Positions 27,155 to 36,171 of a DNA stretch of 64,000 nt are shown in pieces. Location of the stretch: NCBI GenBank assembly GCA_003994795.1, contig AP018269.1, forward strand, positions 1,739,346 to 1,803,345, given 5' to 3'. The position numbers and the translations under genes are program-made. The notes below the pieces were generated by a model that did not search any database, was not told the DNA's origin, and worked only from the letters and a program-made list of their open reading frames with translations. Every line of letters starts with the position of its first letter. The stretch's first letter is position 1. Source of the DNA: Cylindrospermum sp. NIES-4074. GTDB taxonomy: Bacteria; Cyanobacteriota; Cyanobacteriia; Cyanobacteriales; Nostocaceae.

Positions 27155-28663
27155 ATGAGACAAATCTTTTTGGGACTTTTGCTGCCTTTTTGGTTAACTT
27201 CTACTCCCAGCAACACCTTGTCTAGGGAATATCACTCTCCATCTAACTTGAGTCAAAGTTTTTCTTCAGAGTCAGTAGGTGATAGTTTTAATACCACAGC
27301 CCGTCGGCTAGTGCAGCAGCAGATGTATTTAATTGCGCGCATTGAGCAAGCGCTCAAAGATCCAGACCCCAATAGAATGCGGTCTGTCCGGGGGCAGTTA
27401 ACAGTCCAAACTAAGTCTGTAGAAGGTTTTCTCCAACGCCAGTACTCAGACCCCAAAACTTTGTGTATCCCAAGAACGGATTCCTCAGTCACTTTGTCAG
27501 CAAAGTTCACTATCTCACAAGCACAAATTTACTGCTCTTTGTATGCTTCTAGCCAGGAATTGTTAAAACTTGCTCCAGTTTTAGATCGGTTGTTGTCTCG
27601 ACGGGGTGAGTTAGCTTTAGTCAGACAGCTACCCCTAGTTACTGGGGAGCGACAATCAGACCCGGTGCTTTCTCTTGCGCCGGTGCAGGTTCCCAATCTT
27701 GGCAAGCCAGCAACACCTTTCGCTACAAGGGAACCAAATTTAACCACACCCCCGTTGCCAGTCATTGGTAGGGCTGCTAAAACAGCCATAGCTAACTATG
27801 TACCGCCCATGCAACCTGCGATCGCACCACTAGAAGAAGCGATCGCTACTCTCAATGCTGCCAATAAATTCTTAAAAGCTGCACAAGTAGCATTTTCCGG
27901 AGAAACTAAATTTATAGATCCTCAAGAAGATGCGGCAATACTTGACCGCTTTGGCTACGACATAGATCCCCAAGAAACGCAAACCTACGCTAAATTTCTG
28001 GAGTTGCCTAACACGGGCATTTTTCGAGTGTTACCTGATTCAGCTTACCGTCGTCAGCTGAATACTCTCCAGAATCGATTACAAGCCAGCGTTAGCGATC
28101 GCTATCCTTTCCCCTCTTTGGGTGAGGCTAAAGGGGAGTTTACTCCCAGTCTAGCACTTCAGACAGTTGGCGATAACTTCCAGTTAGTGCATCGAGGCGT
28201 AGATTACAGCTTTATGGTGGATGTGGGCGATATCCCTCTAGAAAAATTGGATGGCAGACTACAAGCTGTTTCCTCACCAACGCGAGAATTTTTCTTCAAC
28301 TACCAACCTCCTAAGCAGTTAGAAGCCTTACAAGTAGACCGGCGGCGGTTCCTGACTGGCAAACACCAGAACTGGAACCAAAGTCAAGTAATTTTAGCTG
28401 GTGCTAAAGCTGAATTAAACCATACTTATGTAGTGCGATCGCTACAATTCCAACTGCCAGAGATAATTTTGCGCCGTCAACAAATCTTCCAAGAAAATAG
28501 CCGTTCTCGGCAAGAACTCGGCCAAATACCCAGCAGCGATATGATCCTCGCCTTCCGACCAGTTCGTCGCCGTCCTGATGGCAGCTACACCGTTCTTTGG
28601 CGAGTGCTCAATCAGTTACCCGCACCGTCAATTGAAGATTTAGAGAATTATGTACCATATTGA
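27155..28663 (+). CDS. Exported cyanobacterial protein of unknown function
   Basis: 502 residues. The N-terminus (MRQIFLGLLLPFWLTSTPSN) is a plausible signal peptide with the cleavage site not obvious. The rest is soluble, with a helical region containing RRLVQQQMYLIARIEQALKD (about 50-70). Cysteines are present in the first third (TLCIPRTDS and QIYCSLYASSQELL), compatible with a disulphide, and a beta-rich C-terminal half ends in RPDGSYTVLWRVLNQLPAPS. I do not recognise the family. It is divergent from sasA with 117 bp between the starts, so the two may share a control region. Confidence 0.65.
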   Translation: MRQIFLGLLLPFWLTSTPSNTLSREYHSPSNLSQSFSSESVGDSFNTTARRLVQQQMYLIARIEQALKDPDPNRMRSVRGQLTVQTKSVEGFLQRQYSDPKTLCIPRTDSSVTLSAKFTISQAQIYCSLYASSQELLKLAPVLDRLLSRRGELALVRQLPLVTGERQSDPVLSLAPVQVPNLGKPATPFATREPNLTTPPLPVIGRAAKTAIANYVPPMQPAIAPLEEAIATLNAANKFLKAAQVAFSGETKFIDPQEDAAILDRFGYDIDPQETQTYAKFLELPNTGIFRVLPDSAYRRQLNTLQNRLQASVSDRYPFPSLGEAKGEFTPSLALQTVGDNFQLVHRGVDYSFMVDVGDIPLEKLDGRLQAVSSPTREFFFNYQPPKQLEALQVDRRRFLTGKHQNWNQSQVILAGAKAELNHTYVVRSLQFQLPEIILRRQQIFQENSRSRQELGQIPSSDMILAFRPVRRRPDGSYTVLWRVLNQLPAPSIEDLENYVPY

Positions 28664-28975
28664 GTCTAAACCAATTTTAAATTTGGGATTTTAGACTTTG
28701 GATTATCCCCAAAACTCAACTTGGGAAATGGAAAACTGCTAATTGCAAATTTTGGACTATTGATTTGAGGATTTTAGATTTGGGATTAATCCCGCAAATC
28801 ATTTTGTTGTATACTTTTTATTAATCTAAATTCCTCAATTTCAATTTGTGTTATTACATCTTCAACACCCAAATAGTATTTATGATAAAGTTGCGTTACT
28901 TTACCTGATATTAAATGACTTTTTAACTACTTATAAAAAGTATACTAGGATGAATTTCAAAAAATAAATTCATAT
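28664..28975. other. 312-bp AT-rich spacer with degenerate repeats
   Basis: Contains variants of TTTGGGATTTTAGA repeated imperfectly (28683-28790) and no reading frame of note. It provides the leader of the glycosyltransferase gene. Confidence 0.45.
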
Positions 28976-30094
28976 ATGAAACTTTTAATTCAACATCGTC
29001 ATTATGACAATGAAATTAGCGGGGTTTTAACCTACATCAACTCTATTATCCCAGAATTAAAAAATAGAGGAATAGAAATTAAAACTATTTCCACAAAACA
29101 AGACAAAATAACACAATGGTTAAGCCATATTGCTTGGGCAGATATAGTTCACATGAACTCTAATGATTTAGCCTTCGCAATGATATGCAAAACTTTGGGT
29201 AAAAAGATAATTATTAAATATCATTTTTCTTTTTATCTATCTACCCATTTTAATTATCAGCAGATAAGCTTTAGTGAACGACTAAAAACAGAATTAAAAC
29301 AGACATTACCCAAAAACAACTATCCATTGAAATGGAAATTACACACCATAGTAAAATGGACAAGATTAGCTACCCGTCTGTTGACTGCAACACTAGTTGA
29401 TTATCATACAGCTTGCAGTAATTTTTTAGCTGAGTCTTGCGCTTTTAATTGGTCAGTTGATACTTTATATAATCCCATTAGCGCTCCACTCAAGAACTCA
29501 CTAAAAAATATAGATACCTTATCTAAGCCCTACAAATTTGTCTTTGTTGGCAGATTAGATAGAGATAAGGGCGTTGATATATTATTAAAAGCGGTCGAAA
29601 CTTTAAATGCTCAAAATCAGACATTCCAAGTTTTGATAGTTGGAGATGGCCCACAAGCCAGTGAATTGAAACAGCTAGCATCTGAATTAAAAATTTTAAA
29701 CAAAGTTAGTTTCTTAGGTAAACTTCCTCATCAAGAAACACTCTTAACAGTTCAGGATGCTCTAGCTTTAATTGCTCCTTCTCGTTGGCAAGAACCAGCC
29801 GGTTATGTAGTATTAGAAGCCTCTAGTGTACAAACCTGCTCCATTGTCTCCAAAATGGGAGGATTACCAGAAGTAGCAGGGCCTCACAGCCTTTTTTTTG
29901 AAAATGAAGATGTCCAAGGATTAGCTAATTGTCTGAGATATTGCCTGGATAATCCCCCTGAAGCAATTCACCGAGGCTGGCAATCTAGCCAATATGTTGC
30001 TGAACAGTTTTCTCCTACCCTTACTGCTACTCAATTACTGAATATTTGCGGCAAATTAGCTCCGGAATTATTAACAACAGCTACTGATGGCTGA
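28976..30094 (+). CDS. Glycosyltransferase family 4 (GT-B fold)
   Basis: 372 residues. The N-terminal Rossmann domain contains the glycine-containing loop NEISGVLTYINSIIPEL. The C-terminal donor-binding domain has FVFVGRLDRDKGVDILLKAV, VLIVGDGPQASELKQLA and the E-x7-E motif in QEPAGYVVLEAS. It would transfer a sugar from a nucleotide-sugar onto a glycan or lipid acceptor in the cytoplasm; the specific substrate cannot be inferred. The gene is noticeably more AT-rich than its neighbours. It is not part of a recognisable polysaccharide cluster. Confidence 0.88.
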   Translation: MKLLIQHRHYDNEISGVLTYINSIIPELKNRGIEIKTISTKQDKITQWLSHIAWADIVHMNSNDLAFAMICKTLGKKIIIKYHFSFYLSTHFNYQQISFSERLKTELKQTLPKNNYPLKWKLHTIVKWTRLATRLLTATLVDYHTACSNFLAESCAFNWSVDTLYNPISAPLKNSLKNIDTLSKPYKFVFVGRLDRDKGVDILLKAVETLNAQNQTFQVLIVGDGPQASELKQLASELKILNKVSFLGKLPHQETLLTVQDALALIAPSRWQEPAGYVVLEASSVQTCSIVSKMGGLPEVAGPHSLFFENEDVQGLANCLRYCLDNPPEAIHRGWQSSQYVAEQFSPTLTATQLLNICGKLAPELLTTATDG

Positions 30095-30151
30095 ATTAAA
30101 TCTCCGCAGTCTGCGCTAGTGTAGGAATTGACACTTGATTTGTGATTTCCT

Positions 30152-31528
30152 GTGCTGCCCTATAAACGTCCAGCTGTCTTTCTGAGTTTGGCTGTTTTAC
30201 TCACTTCGTTAACAGCCTGTGGTAACAGCCCAGTCGCCAAAAATCTGGAGCAGTCTTTGGCGGCAGATCCCAGGCTACAAAATAACCCTGTTGTCTTAGG
30301 GGAAGCTAAGGGTAAAGAACCGCTTTCCCAACAAACTGACTCAAAAGTTCAGTTACCAGCTGATTTTCCCCAAGATATCCCTATATACCCCAATGCCAAA
30401 CTAGAAGAAGTTAAACCTGTAAGTGGTTCAGAAAATAGAATATCAACTCGTTGGCAGAGTTCTGATCCTAGCAATTTAATTGCCAGCTTTTACCGCAACC
30501 AGTTTCAGGCAAACAACTGGCAGATTTTGCAACAGCCGACGGATGATGGGGGAGGTATCTTTGAGGCGCGACGCAATGATTTGCTGTTGAAGGTTGCTAT
30601 TCAAGCTAAATCTGTCACCAACGCAACACCCAATCAACCACAAACATCTACTGAGTTACTGCTGGAGTATATACCTAACAGCAGCGCTACTGCTCAACCT
30701 AACCCAACTCAAAATTCTAGCGAAACTACTAACAACATTCCTCAGCCAAGTGATTCACAGTTTATTGGCCCAGTAGCACCCGGCGCAAACTTGGCAACAC
30801 AGCCAACCAACACCCCTGAGAACCAAATAACCCCCACCACTATATCTAGTTCTCAAGAATTCAATGATTTAAACAAAGTCTCACCAGAAGCGCGTCAACA
30901 CATCCAAGACTTGGCAGCGTTAGGTATTTTTTCTCAAAGCTCTAAGGCAACTAAGAACAACTTTGAACCTGGTAAAATCGTCACCCATCGGGAATACGCT
31001 CATTGGCTAGTTGCTGCTAATAATGCCATGTACGCTAACAATCCAGCTAAACAAATTCGCTTGGCGTCAGAAAGCGCTCAACCAGCTTTTAGTGATGTAT
31101 CACCAAAAGACCCTGATTTTCCGGCAATTCAGGGATTAGCAGAAGCTGGGTTAATTCCTAGTCCTTTGTCTGGAGATTCCACATCTGTGTTGTTTCGTCC
31201 TGATGCACCGCTAACGCGGGAACAGTTACTACTGTGGAAATTACCTCTAGATACTCGCCAAGCCTTACCTGCTGCTAACTTAGATGCAGTTAAGCAAACT
31301 TGGGGTTTTCAGGATGTGGGAAAAATTGACCCCAAGGCTTTACGCGCTGTTTTGGCTGATTTCCAGAATGGTGAACAATCGAATATTCGGCGGGTGTTTG
31401 GCTATACAACGCTGTTTCAACCCAAAAAACCCGTGACTCGCGCTGAGGCGGCTACAGCTTTGTGGTACTTTGGCACTCAGGGTGAGGGGATATCGGCTAC
31501 TGAGGCTTTGAAGTTAAAGCGTCCTTAA
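30152..31528 (+). CDS. SLH-domain lipoprotein
   Basis: 458 residues from GTG 30152. A lipoprotein signal with lipobox LTAC (Cys about 23) indicates membrane anchoring. Residues about 70-175 form a soluble domain (DFPQDIPIYPNAKLEEVKPV, then TRWQSSDPSNLIASFYRNQF). A Thr/Gln/Pro linker runs to about 235. The C-terminal part (about 240-455) has SLH-like units with FSDVSPKDPDFPAIQGLAEA, FRPDAPLTREQLLLW and PVTRAEAATALWYFG. SLH domains bind the cell wall, so it may bridge membrane and peptidoglycan. The last codon lies in the left arm of an inverted-repeat element. Confidence 0.82.
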   Translation: MLPYKRPAVFLSLAVLLTSLTACGNSPVAKNLEQSLAADPRLQNNPVVLGEAKGKEPLSQQTDSKVQLPADFPQDIPIYPNAKLEEVKPVSGSENRISTRWQSSDPSNLIASFYRNQFQANNWQILQQPTDDGGGIFEARRNDLLLKVAIQAKSVTNATPNQPQTSTELLLEYIPNSSATAQPNPTQNSSETTNNIPQPSDSQFIGPVAPGANLATQPTNTPENQITPTTISSSQEFNDLNKVSPEARQHIQDLAALGIFSQSSKATKNNFEPGKIVTHREYAHWLVAANNAMYANNPAKQIRLASESAQPAFSDVSPKDPDFPAIQGLAEAGLIPSPLSGDSTSVLFRPDAPLTREQLLLWKLPLDTRQALPAANLDAVKQTWGFQDVGKIDPKALRAVLADFQNGEQSNIRRVFGYTTLFQPKKPVTRAEAATALWYFGTQGEGISATEALKLKRP

Positions 31529-31672
31529 ACAATTAAAAATTAAAAATTAAAAATTGAGGACTGTTTCTGACTCTTATTTCCACCCGGTATAAACAAGAGC
31601 CGGAAACAGTCTTCACTACGCGCAAGCTAGGCGAACAATTTTTAATTCTAAATTCTTAATTTTTAATTGTTT
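31527..31672. mobile_element. MITE-like inverted-repeat element at the 3' end of the SLH gene
   Basis: 22-bp terminal arms (31527-31548 and 31651-31672) are inverted copies with one mismatch, made of TTAAAAATT-type units. Inside, GACTGTTTC and GAAACAGTC form a second inverted repeat. The left arm starts within the stop codon of the SLH lipoprotein gene. It may also act as a transcription end. Confidence 0.55.
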
Positions 31673-31850
31673 AAAGGGGTGGGCTATATGCCTGCCCTAA
31701 ATATTTTAGACATTACAGCTTTATCATTCCTTGATAAAATGCTCGTTAATTATAAATACTGAGTAAATATACGCTAAAAATGTAAATTTATCTTATACAT
31801 AATTGATTATTATTTTGACAGAAAATAAATATACCAGGAATACCAGAAGC

Positions 31851-32813
31851 ATGAAAAAACAAGTTGTTGCGGCGGGATTTGTCCTGTTTTCTTTCATGTT
31901 GCCGCTAAAAGCGAATGCTGGGACTTTTAGCCGAGTTTACGCTTTTGGCGACAGCCTTGTTGATAATGGTAATGCGTTTGCTCGCACCCAAGAGCTTATA
32001 GGTTTTGGTATCCCTCCAGCCCCTTACTTTGAAGGGCGTTTTTCCAATGGCCCAGTTTGGGTACAATATTTGGCAGAGGCGCTGGGTGTAGCGGAAACCA
32101 ATTACGCAGTGGGTGGGGCTAATACGGGTAGTAATAACACATTAATTCCTGGTAATCCTCTAGGTTTACCAGGGTTGACGCAACAAACCCAAAACTTTGT
32201 GGCAGCAAATCCGCAAGCTGATGGGAATGCGCTATATATAGTATGGGCTGGTGCGAATGATTACTTAGGTGCTGGCGTTCAAGATTTTACTCAACCAGTT
32301 AATAATTTGGCAAATACAGTGGCATCATTGGCTTCTGTGGGCGCTAAAAATTTCTTGGTAGCTAATTTGCCTGATTTAGGCAACCTTCCTGCAACTAGCG
32401 GGACTTCTAATTCTGCTGGACTCAACTTCTTGACTGGACTGCATAATTCTGCTTTGAGTCAAACGCTCAATAATTTGAGTCAACAGCAAAACTTGAAGAT
32501 TACCCTTCTTGATATTAATTCTCTGATTAATAGTGCGATCGCATCTCCAAGCGAATTCGGTTACACTAATGTTACTAACCCTTGCCTCACTCAAACAGTC
32601 TGCGCTAACCCAGATGAGTATTTGTTTTGGGACGCAATTCATCCCACAACAGCCACTCACAAAATAGTAGCAGGTAGGGCATTAGTGGCAGTTCCCGAAC
32701 CTTCAGCAGCTTTGGGAATGTTGGGCCTTGGCGCTTTGGGTGCAACTGGATTACTCAAACGCAAACAAAAAAAATCAACCCTTGCTGTTGCAAATCGCGT
32801 TGTTAACGCATAA
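31851..32813 (+). CDS. SGNH/GDSL hydrolase with PEP-CTERM anchor
   Basis: The frame opens at TTG 31803, but ATG 31851 is chosen because it gives a clean signal peptide (MKKQVVAAGFVLFSFM...KANAG). The product has 320 residues. Block I reads YAFGDSLVDNGNA, giving the catalytic Ser; block III is IVWAGANDYLG; and the Asp/His block is FWDAIHPTTATHK. The enzyme should be an esterase or lipase of the GDSL family acting outside the cytoplasm. The C-terminus is a PEP-CTERM signal: VPEPSAALGMLGLGALGATG followed by a basic KRKQKK stretch, recognised by an exosortase-type system, though none is encoded here. The substrate is unknown. Confidence 0.88.
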   Translation: MKKQVVAAGFVLFSFMLPLKANAGTFSRVYAFGDSLVDNGNAFARTQELIGFGIPPAPYFEGRFSNGPVWVQYLAEALGVAETNYAVGGANTGSNNTLIPGNPLGLPGLTQQTQNFVAANPQADGNALYIVWAGANDYLGAGVQDFTQPVNNLANTVASLASVGAKNFLVANLPDLGNLPATSGTSNSAGLNFLTGLHNSALSQTLNNLSQQQNLKITLLDINSLINSAIASPSEFGYTNVTNPCLTQTVCANPDEYLFWDAIHPTTATHKIVAGRALVAVPEPSAALGMLGLGALGATGLLKRKQKKSTLAVANRVVNA

Positions 32814-32962
32814 ACATGTAAAAATATTTACAATCATTTGGCAAATTAATATATTAGACTTTTTGCAGAAGTAGGGAAAAAGTTAATGGAGGAGGGTTGA
32901 AGAGATGGAACTTTCCTTTGCCCGTTGCCTTTTACCCTTTCTCTCCAAGAGGTCTATTTTTA

Positions 32963-34006
32963 ATGTGGGATTACGAGCAGTTATTTAAGATTATTGAAGA
33001 GTTAGTCATGCACCATTCTCCTAGTGGTGCAGAAGCAGAGATTAACCAGTTGTTGTTACAGCGTTTTGCGGCGCTGGGTGTAGAAGTTTGGTGCGATCGC
33101 GCCGATAATATAATTGCCAAAATTCCGGGGCTGAATTCTGAACGTGCGATCGCCATTACTGCCCACAAGGACGAAATTGGCGCAATTGTCAAGACTGTGG
33201 GCGAAGCAGGTCGGGTGGAGGTTCGCAAACTCGGTGGTGCTTTTCCGTGGGTTTACGGTGAAGGGGTGGTCGATTTGCTGGGAGATAACGCCACAATTAG
33301 CGGTATTCTCAGCTTTGGTTCTCGCCATGTTTCCCACGAATCAGCCCAAAAAGTCCAGCAAGAAGAGACATCTGTCAAGTGGGAAAATGCCTGGATTGAA
33401 ACTAAGCTGACCACTGAAGAATTAGAAACCGCTGGCATTCGACCGGGAACCAGAATGGTAATTGGTAAGCATCGCAAGCGTCCAGTGCGATTAAAGGATC
33501 ACATTGCTAGTTATACCCTGGATAATAAAGCTTCTGTGGCGATTTTGTTAGCGATCGCCCAAACTTTAAAACAGCCTGTAGTGAATGTATATTTGGTGGC
33601 ATCAGCTAAGGAAGAAGTGGGGGCAATTGGGGCGTTATTTTTTACTCAAAACCAGCGTTTAGATGCCTTAATCGCTTTAGAAATTTGTCCGCTAGCAAAC
33701 GAATACCCAGTTAAGGATGGGAAAGATCCAGTAATTCTGGTTCAGGATGCCTATGGGATTTATGATGAAACGCTGAACGGGCAGTTACGCCATAATGCTA
33801 AACAACTGGGTATGCCTGTCCAGCTAACCACCTTGAGTGGATTTGGTAGCGATGCCTCAATTGCCATGAAATTTGGTCATGTAGCCCGTGCAGCTTGTTT
33901 GGCATTCCCCACCCAAAACACCCACGGCTATGAAATTGCTCATTTAGGTGCGATCGCCAACTGCATCGATTTATTAACAGCTTTTTGCGAAACAGACTTT
34001 GATTAA
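32963..34006 (+). CDS. M42 family metallo-aminopeptidase
   Basis: 347 residues from ATG 32963; an open frame from TTG 32897 adds 22 residues of no family character. Motifs of the M42 (dodecameric aminopeptidase, TET-like) family are in order: AITAHKDEIGAIV (metal ligand H68 and D70), DNKASVAILLAIA (bridging Asp), ASAKEEVGAIGAL (catalytic Glu pair), ALEICPLANEYP, and HGYEIAHLGAI (last His ligand). It would remove N-terminal residues from peptides in the cytoplasm, with two divalent metals. It is monocistronic; a decayed methylase fragment follows immediately. Confidence 0.9.
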   Translation: MWDYEQLFKIIEELVMHHSPSGAEAEINQLLLQRFAALGVEVWCDRADNIIAKIPGLNSERAIAITAHKDEIGAIVKTVGEAGRVEVRKLGGAFPWVYGEGVVDLLGDNATISGILSFGSRHVSHESAQKVQQEETSVKWENAWIETKLTTEELETAGIRPGTRMVIGKHRKRPVRLKDHIASYTLDNKASVAILLAIAQTLKQPVVNVYLVASAKEEVGAIGALFFTQNQRLDALIALEICPLANEYPVKDGKDPVILVQDAYGIYDETLNGQLRHNAKQLGMPVQLTTLSGFGSDASIAMKFGHVARAACLAFPTQNTHGYEIAHLGAIANCIDLLTAFCETDFD

Positions 34007-34280
34007 TATCGATTGCACAATTAAATTACCACTTGAGTTGTTGGTGGAAACAGCACAGGAATTATTAGAGTATGAAGCGAAGGAGTTGATTTTGCAAAAG
34101 CATTAGGATTTAGTATCTGAACAGTTAGACAGGTTTTTTAATGGAATTAGAAGAACCGTTATTTTTGTGTTTGAGAATTTTTGAGATAAATATGCGGTTG
34201 CTGCTGGGACGGTGGAACGGGAACGGGAGGAGACGTTACAAGAGTTAAATGATTTTTTGAGTAAGCTGAATTATATTTAA
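34002..34280 (+). pseudogene. Decayed C-terminus of a type I DNA methylase (hsdM remnant)
   Basis: One frame reads LPLELLVETAQELLEYEAKE, LILQKH, stop (TAG 34104-34106), DLVSEQLDRFFNGIRRTVIF, VFENF, stop (TGA 34182-34184), then DKYAVAAGTVEREREETLQE, LNDFLSKLNYI and TAA at 34280. The pattern ENFWDKYAV...ERE...LxxFLxxLGY is the usual end of HsdM proteins, and the TGA stands where Trp is expected. No 5' part or hsdS/hsdR is present, so this is a residue of a lost restriction system. The call is based on recall of the family pattern. Confidence 0.6.
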
Positions 34281-34285
34281 GAGAT

Positions 34286-34561
34286 ATGGTTAAGATTATT
34301 TGGACTGACTATATGCAATATAGAGCGGAGTTAAGGGGGTTTGATTTAAGTATCTTGGAAAATATTATTAGGTTTTCGGGAGAAAGGTATGATGATACAG
34401 TAACAGGAAGTCAAATTGTTGTAGGTAAACATAATCAGGAATTGGTTATTATACCTTATGAAATCAACGAGGATTCTATTACTCCGATAACTGTGCATAC
34501 AATTACTCGTCAACAAATAAAGTTTCGTTTAACAAGTGGGAGATTTGTAATTTATGAATAA
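34286..34561 (+). CDS. Putative toxin of a TA pair (DUF4258-like)
   Basis: 91 residues. WTDYMQYRAELRGFDLSILE, then IIRFSGERYDDTVTGSQIV and VGKHNQELVIIPYEINEDSI, resembles the compact RelE-like beta folds of DUF4258/BrnT-type proteins. Its stop overlaps the start of the next gene by 8 bp, which is typical of toxin-antitoxin pairs. The next gene encodes a DUF2283 protein, a frequent partner. Toxicity is inferred from context only. It follows the dead hsdM fragment by 5 bp, so both may have arrived together. Confidence 0.6.
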   Translation: MVKIIWTDYMQYRAELRGFDLSILENIIRFSGERYDDTVTGSQIVVGKHNQELVIIPYEINEDSITPITVHTITRQQIKFRLTSGRFVIYE

Positions 34562-34778
34562 TGCTAAAATGGCGTATTTTGAAAAAGAGGATATTCTTCA
34601 TTTAACTCTGTCTGATGAACGGGAAGCGGGAAGTGTGGAAATTAGCCCTAATATTACCGCAGAACTAAATGAAGCTGGGGATTTAATTGGTATAGAAATT
34701 ATTAATGCTAGCGCTTTTATTAGAGATTCAATTTTAGAATCTGTGCAAGCGAGATTATTAACAGCTAGTGGGAAATAA
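34554..34778 (+). CDS. DUF2283 protein, putative antitoxin
   Basis: 74 residues. MAYFEKEDILHLTLSDEREA, then VEISPNITAELNEAGDLIGI and EIINAS, is the DUF2283 pattern (beta-hairpins ending in an E-I-x-x-A-S motif). These small proteins often lie beside short toxin-like genes. Here it overlaps the preceding gene by 8 bp. It would bind and neutralise the partner. The family call is good, the function inferred. Confidence 0.72.
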   Translation: MNNAKMAYFEKEDILHLTLSDEREAGSVEISPNITAELNEAGDLIGIEIINASAFIRDSILESVQARLLTASGK

Positions 34779-34819
34779 GAATAATAAAAATAGATTTGTT
34801 AATCAGTAGTTACATAATG

Positions 34820-34918
34820 GTAGGTTGGGTAGAACGCAGTGAAACCCAACATTTCTATGCATGATTTTGTTGGGTTTCGTTCCACCCCTTTGGGGAAGCA
34901 AGCTACAACCCAACCTAC
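34820..34918. repeat. Inverted repeat of 99 bp
   Basis: GTAGGTTGGG (34820-34829) pairs with CCCAACCTAC (34909-34918). Inside, GAAACCCAACA pairs with TGTTGGGTTTC. The sequence looks like a common dispersed repeat of cyanobacterial genomes. It follows the TA-like pair by 41 bp and could end that transcript. Confidence 0.6.
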
Positions 34919-35152
34919 AAAACCCTCATAGCTGAAATAAACAACTCTGGTTCTTGTTTCTTCAGCCTTTTCAGAGTTTCACAGGCCATATCAAAACTTA
35001 TAAAAAATGTCTCTTACGTAAAAAATATTTTACAGAAAGCCGTCATAATACAAATATGTTTATCAGGTATGAGCCAAATCACTATTCAGTATCGTTTAGT
35101 TGCCAGTGAATCTACCAGTCAACAAATATGGCGATCGCAAAATATTGATTAA

Positions 35153-35224
35153 AGCCGATGATGGGATTTGAACCCACGGCCTGCTGATTACGAATCAGCT
35201 GCTCTACCACTGAGCCACATCGGC
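35153..35224 (-). tRNA. trnT-CGU: tRNA-Thr (anticodon CGU)
   Basis: 72 nt on the minus strand folding into a cloverleaf: acceptor GCCGATG/CATCGGC, D-arm GCTC/GAGC, anticodon stem GCTGA/TCAGC with loop TTCGTAA (anticodon CGT, reading ACG), and T-arm with TTCAAAT. CCA is not encoded; the discriminator base is T. Confidence 0.95.
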
Positions 35225-35257
35225 GTATACAGTTCAAGATTATAGCATAATTTACTC

Positions 35258-35530
35258 ATGGTAGACCAAAAACCCAAAAATAGCCTTAACGCCAAACAAT
35301 ATTCCCGCTTGAAAGCAGAAATGGCAACGCCTTATCGCGGTTTGCGGCAATTGGTCTATGTTGGTTTCGGTGCTTCTGGCTTTATCGGCGCATTCGTATT
35401 CTTTTTTCGCCTGCTTGCTGGCAGGGAGGTTGAAAGCACTTTACCTAATCTAGCGCTTCAGCTAGGTGTCGTTGCTCTGATGGTCTTTCTCTGGCGTTGG
35501 GATAGGAGTAAGGACATCGACAAGACTTAG
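35258..35530 (+). CDS. DUF3493 membrane protein
   Basis: 90 residues. The pattern RLKAEMATPYRGLRQLVYVG, then FGASGFIGAFVFFFRLLAG and ALQLGVVALMVFLWRWDR, identifies the DUF3493 family of cyanobacteria and plastids. Two membrane segments are visible (about 35-53 and 65-80). The plant relatives are thylakoid proteins linked to photosystem assembly (low-PSII-accumulation type), but the function of this one is unknown. It diverges from the tRNA gene and ends at a strong terminator. Confidence 0.78.
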   Translation: MVDQKPKNSLNAKQYSRLKAEMATPYRGLRQLVYVGFGASGFIGAFVFFFRLLAGREVESTLPNLALQLGVVALMVFLWRWDRSKDIDKT

Positions 35531-35538
35531 AAAGGCTT

Positions 35539-35582
35539 GCTTGCTGTATTAAGGTTATAGAGTTTTTACAGCAAGCTTTTTT
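35539..35582 (+). terminator. Intrinsic terminator of the DUF3493 gene
   Basis: GCTTGCTGTA (35539-35548) pairs perfectly with TACAGCAAGC (35567-35576), followed directly by six T residues. Confidence 0.85.
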
Positions 35583-35766
35583 AAGGGATGGATGTGATCG
35601 GCTGAACTCATTGCTCGGTTGTGATTTTTACCTTTGTCACAGCTTTGCTATATCCAAGCCTAAAAGCTCGGTACTCTAAAGATTTGAAGGTCAGTTTGCC
35701 CATTTTTATGTATATCTGGTTGCCACCTCAATTATTTTAACTAAAGTACGAAGTATAAATTTTTAA

Positions 35767-36171
35767 TTAACTTCCTGCCATCTCTTCTTCTTTTCTGGCG
35801 CGAAATGTTTCTAGCTTACTTGGATGTTCCCATTCATTGGGTTCTTTAACTCGGTAAATATTAGTACGACCTTTATTATTTTTTATTTTACTCAGCATAT
35901 TTGCCCTGCAAAGAGTTTCTAGCACTTCCATGACTTTTCTCGGATTTATGCCACAAAATTCCGCTATTTTTTCCTGACTTTCAAAACAACCTCTAGCTCC
36001 AGAAGCTCTACGTGCTACATGGGCTAGTATCCGAAATTCATAGATGTCCAAACCGTAGTCATCTAGATAGGGACGAACAAAAATTGGAGTTTTTTGCTCT
36101 TTGGGATCTTGTGGAAGTTCCCATTTTTCAGGAGATTTTGGTTTTTTTCGGGGACGGGCCTTTTCTTGCAT
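35767..36171 (-). CDS. Winged-helix DNA-binding protein, putative
   Basis: 134 residues. The basic N-terminus (KARPRKKPKSPEKW) is followed by a winged helix at about 40-115: LDIYEFRILAHVARRASGAR, then ESQEKIAEFCGINPRKVMEV (the helix-turn-helix) and LETLCRANML, then a wing in NNKGRTNIYRV. It resembles MarR- and replication-initiator-like winged helices seen in cyanobacterial chromosomes and plasmids. The upstream region carries six copies of a short motif in both orientations (36358-36492), a good candidate for its own binding sites. It could be a repressor or an initiator; the sequence does not decide. Confidence 0.65.
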   Translation of the reverse strand: MQEKARPRKKPKSPEKWELPQDPKEQKTPIFVRPYLDDYGLDIYEFRILAHVARRASGARGCFESQEKIAEFCGINPRKVMEVLETLCRANMLSKIKNNKGRTNIYRVKEPNEWEHPSKLETFRARKEEEMAGS

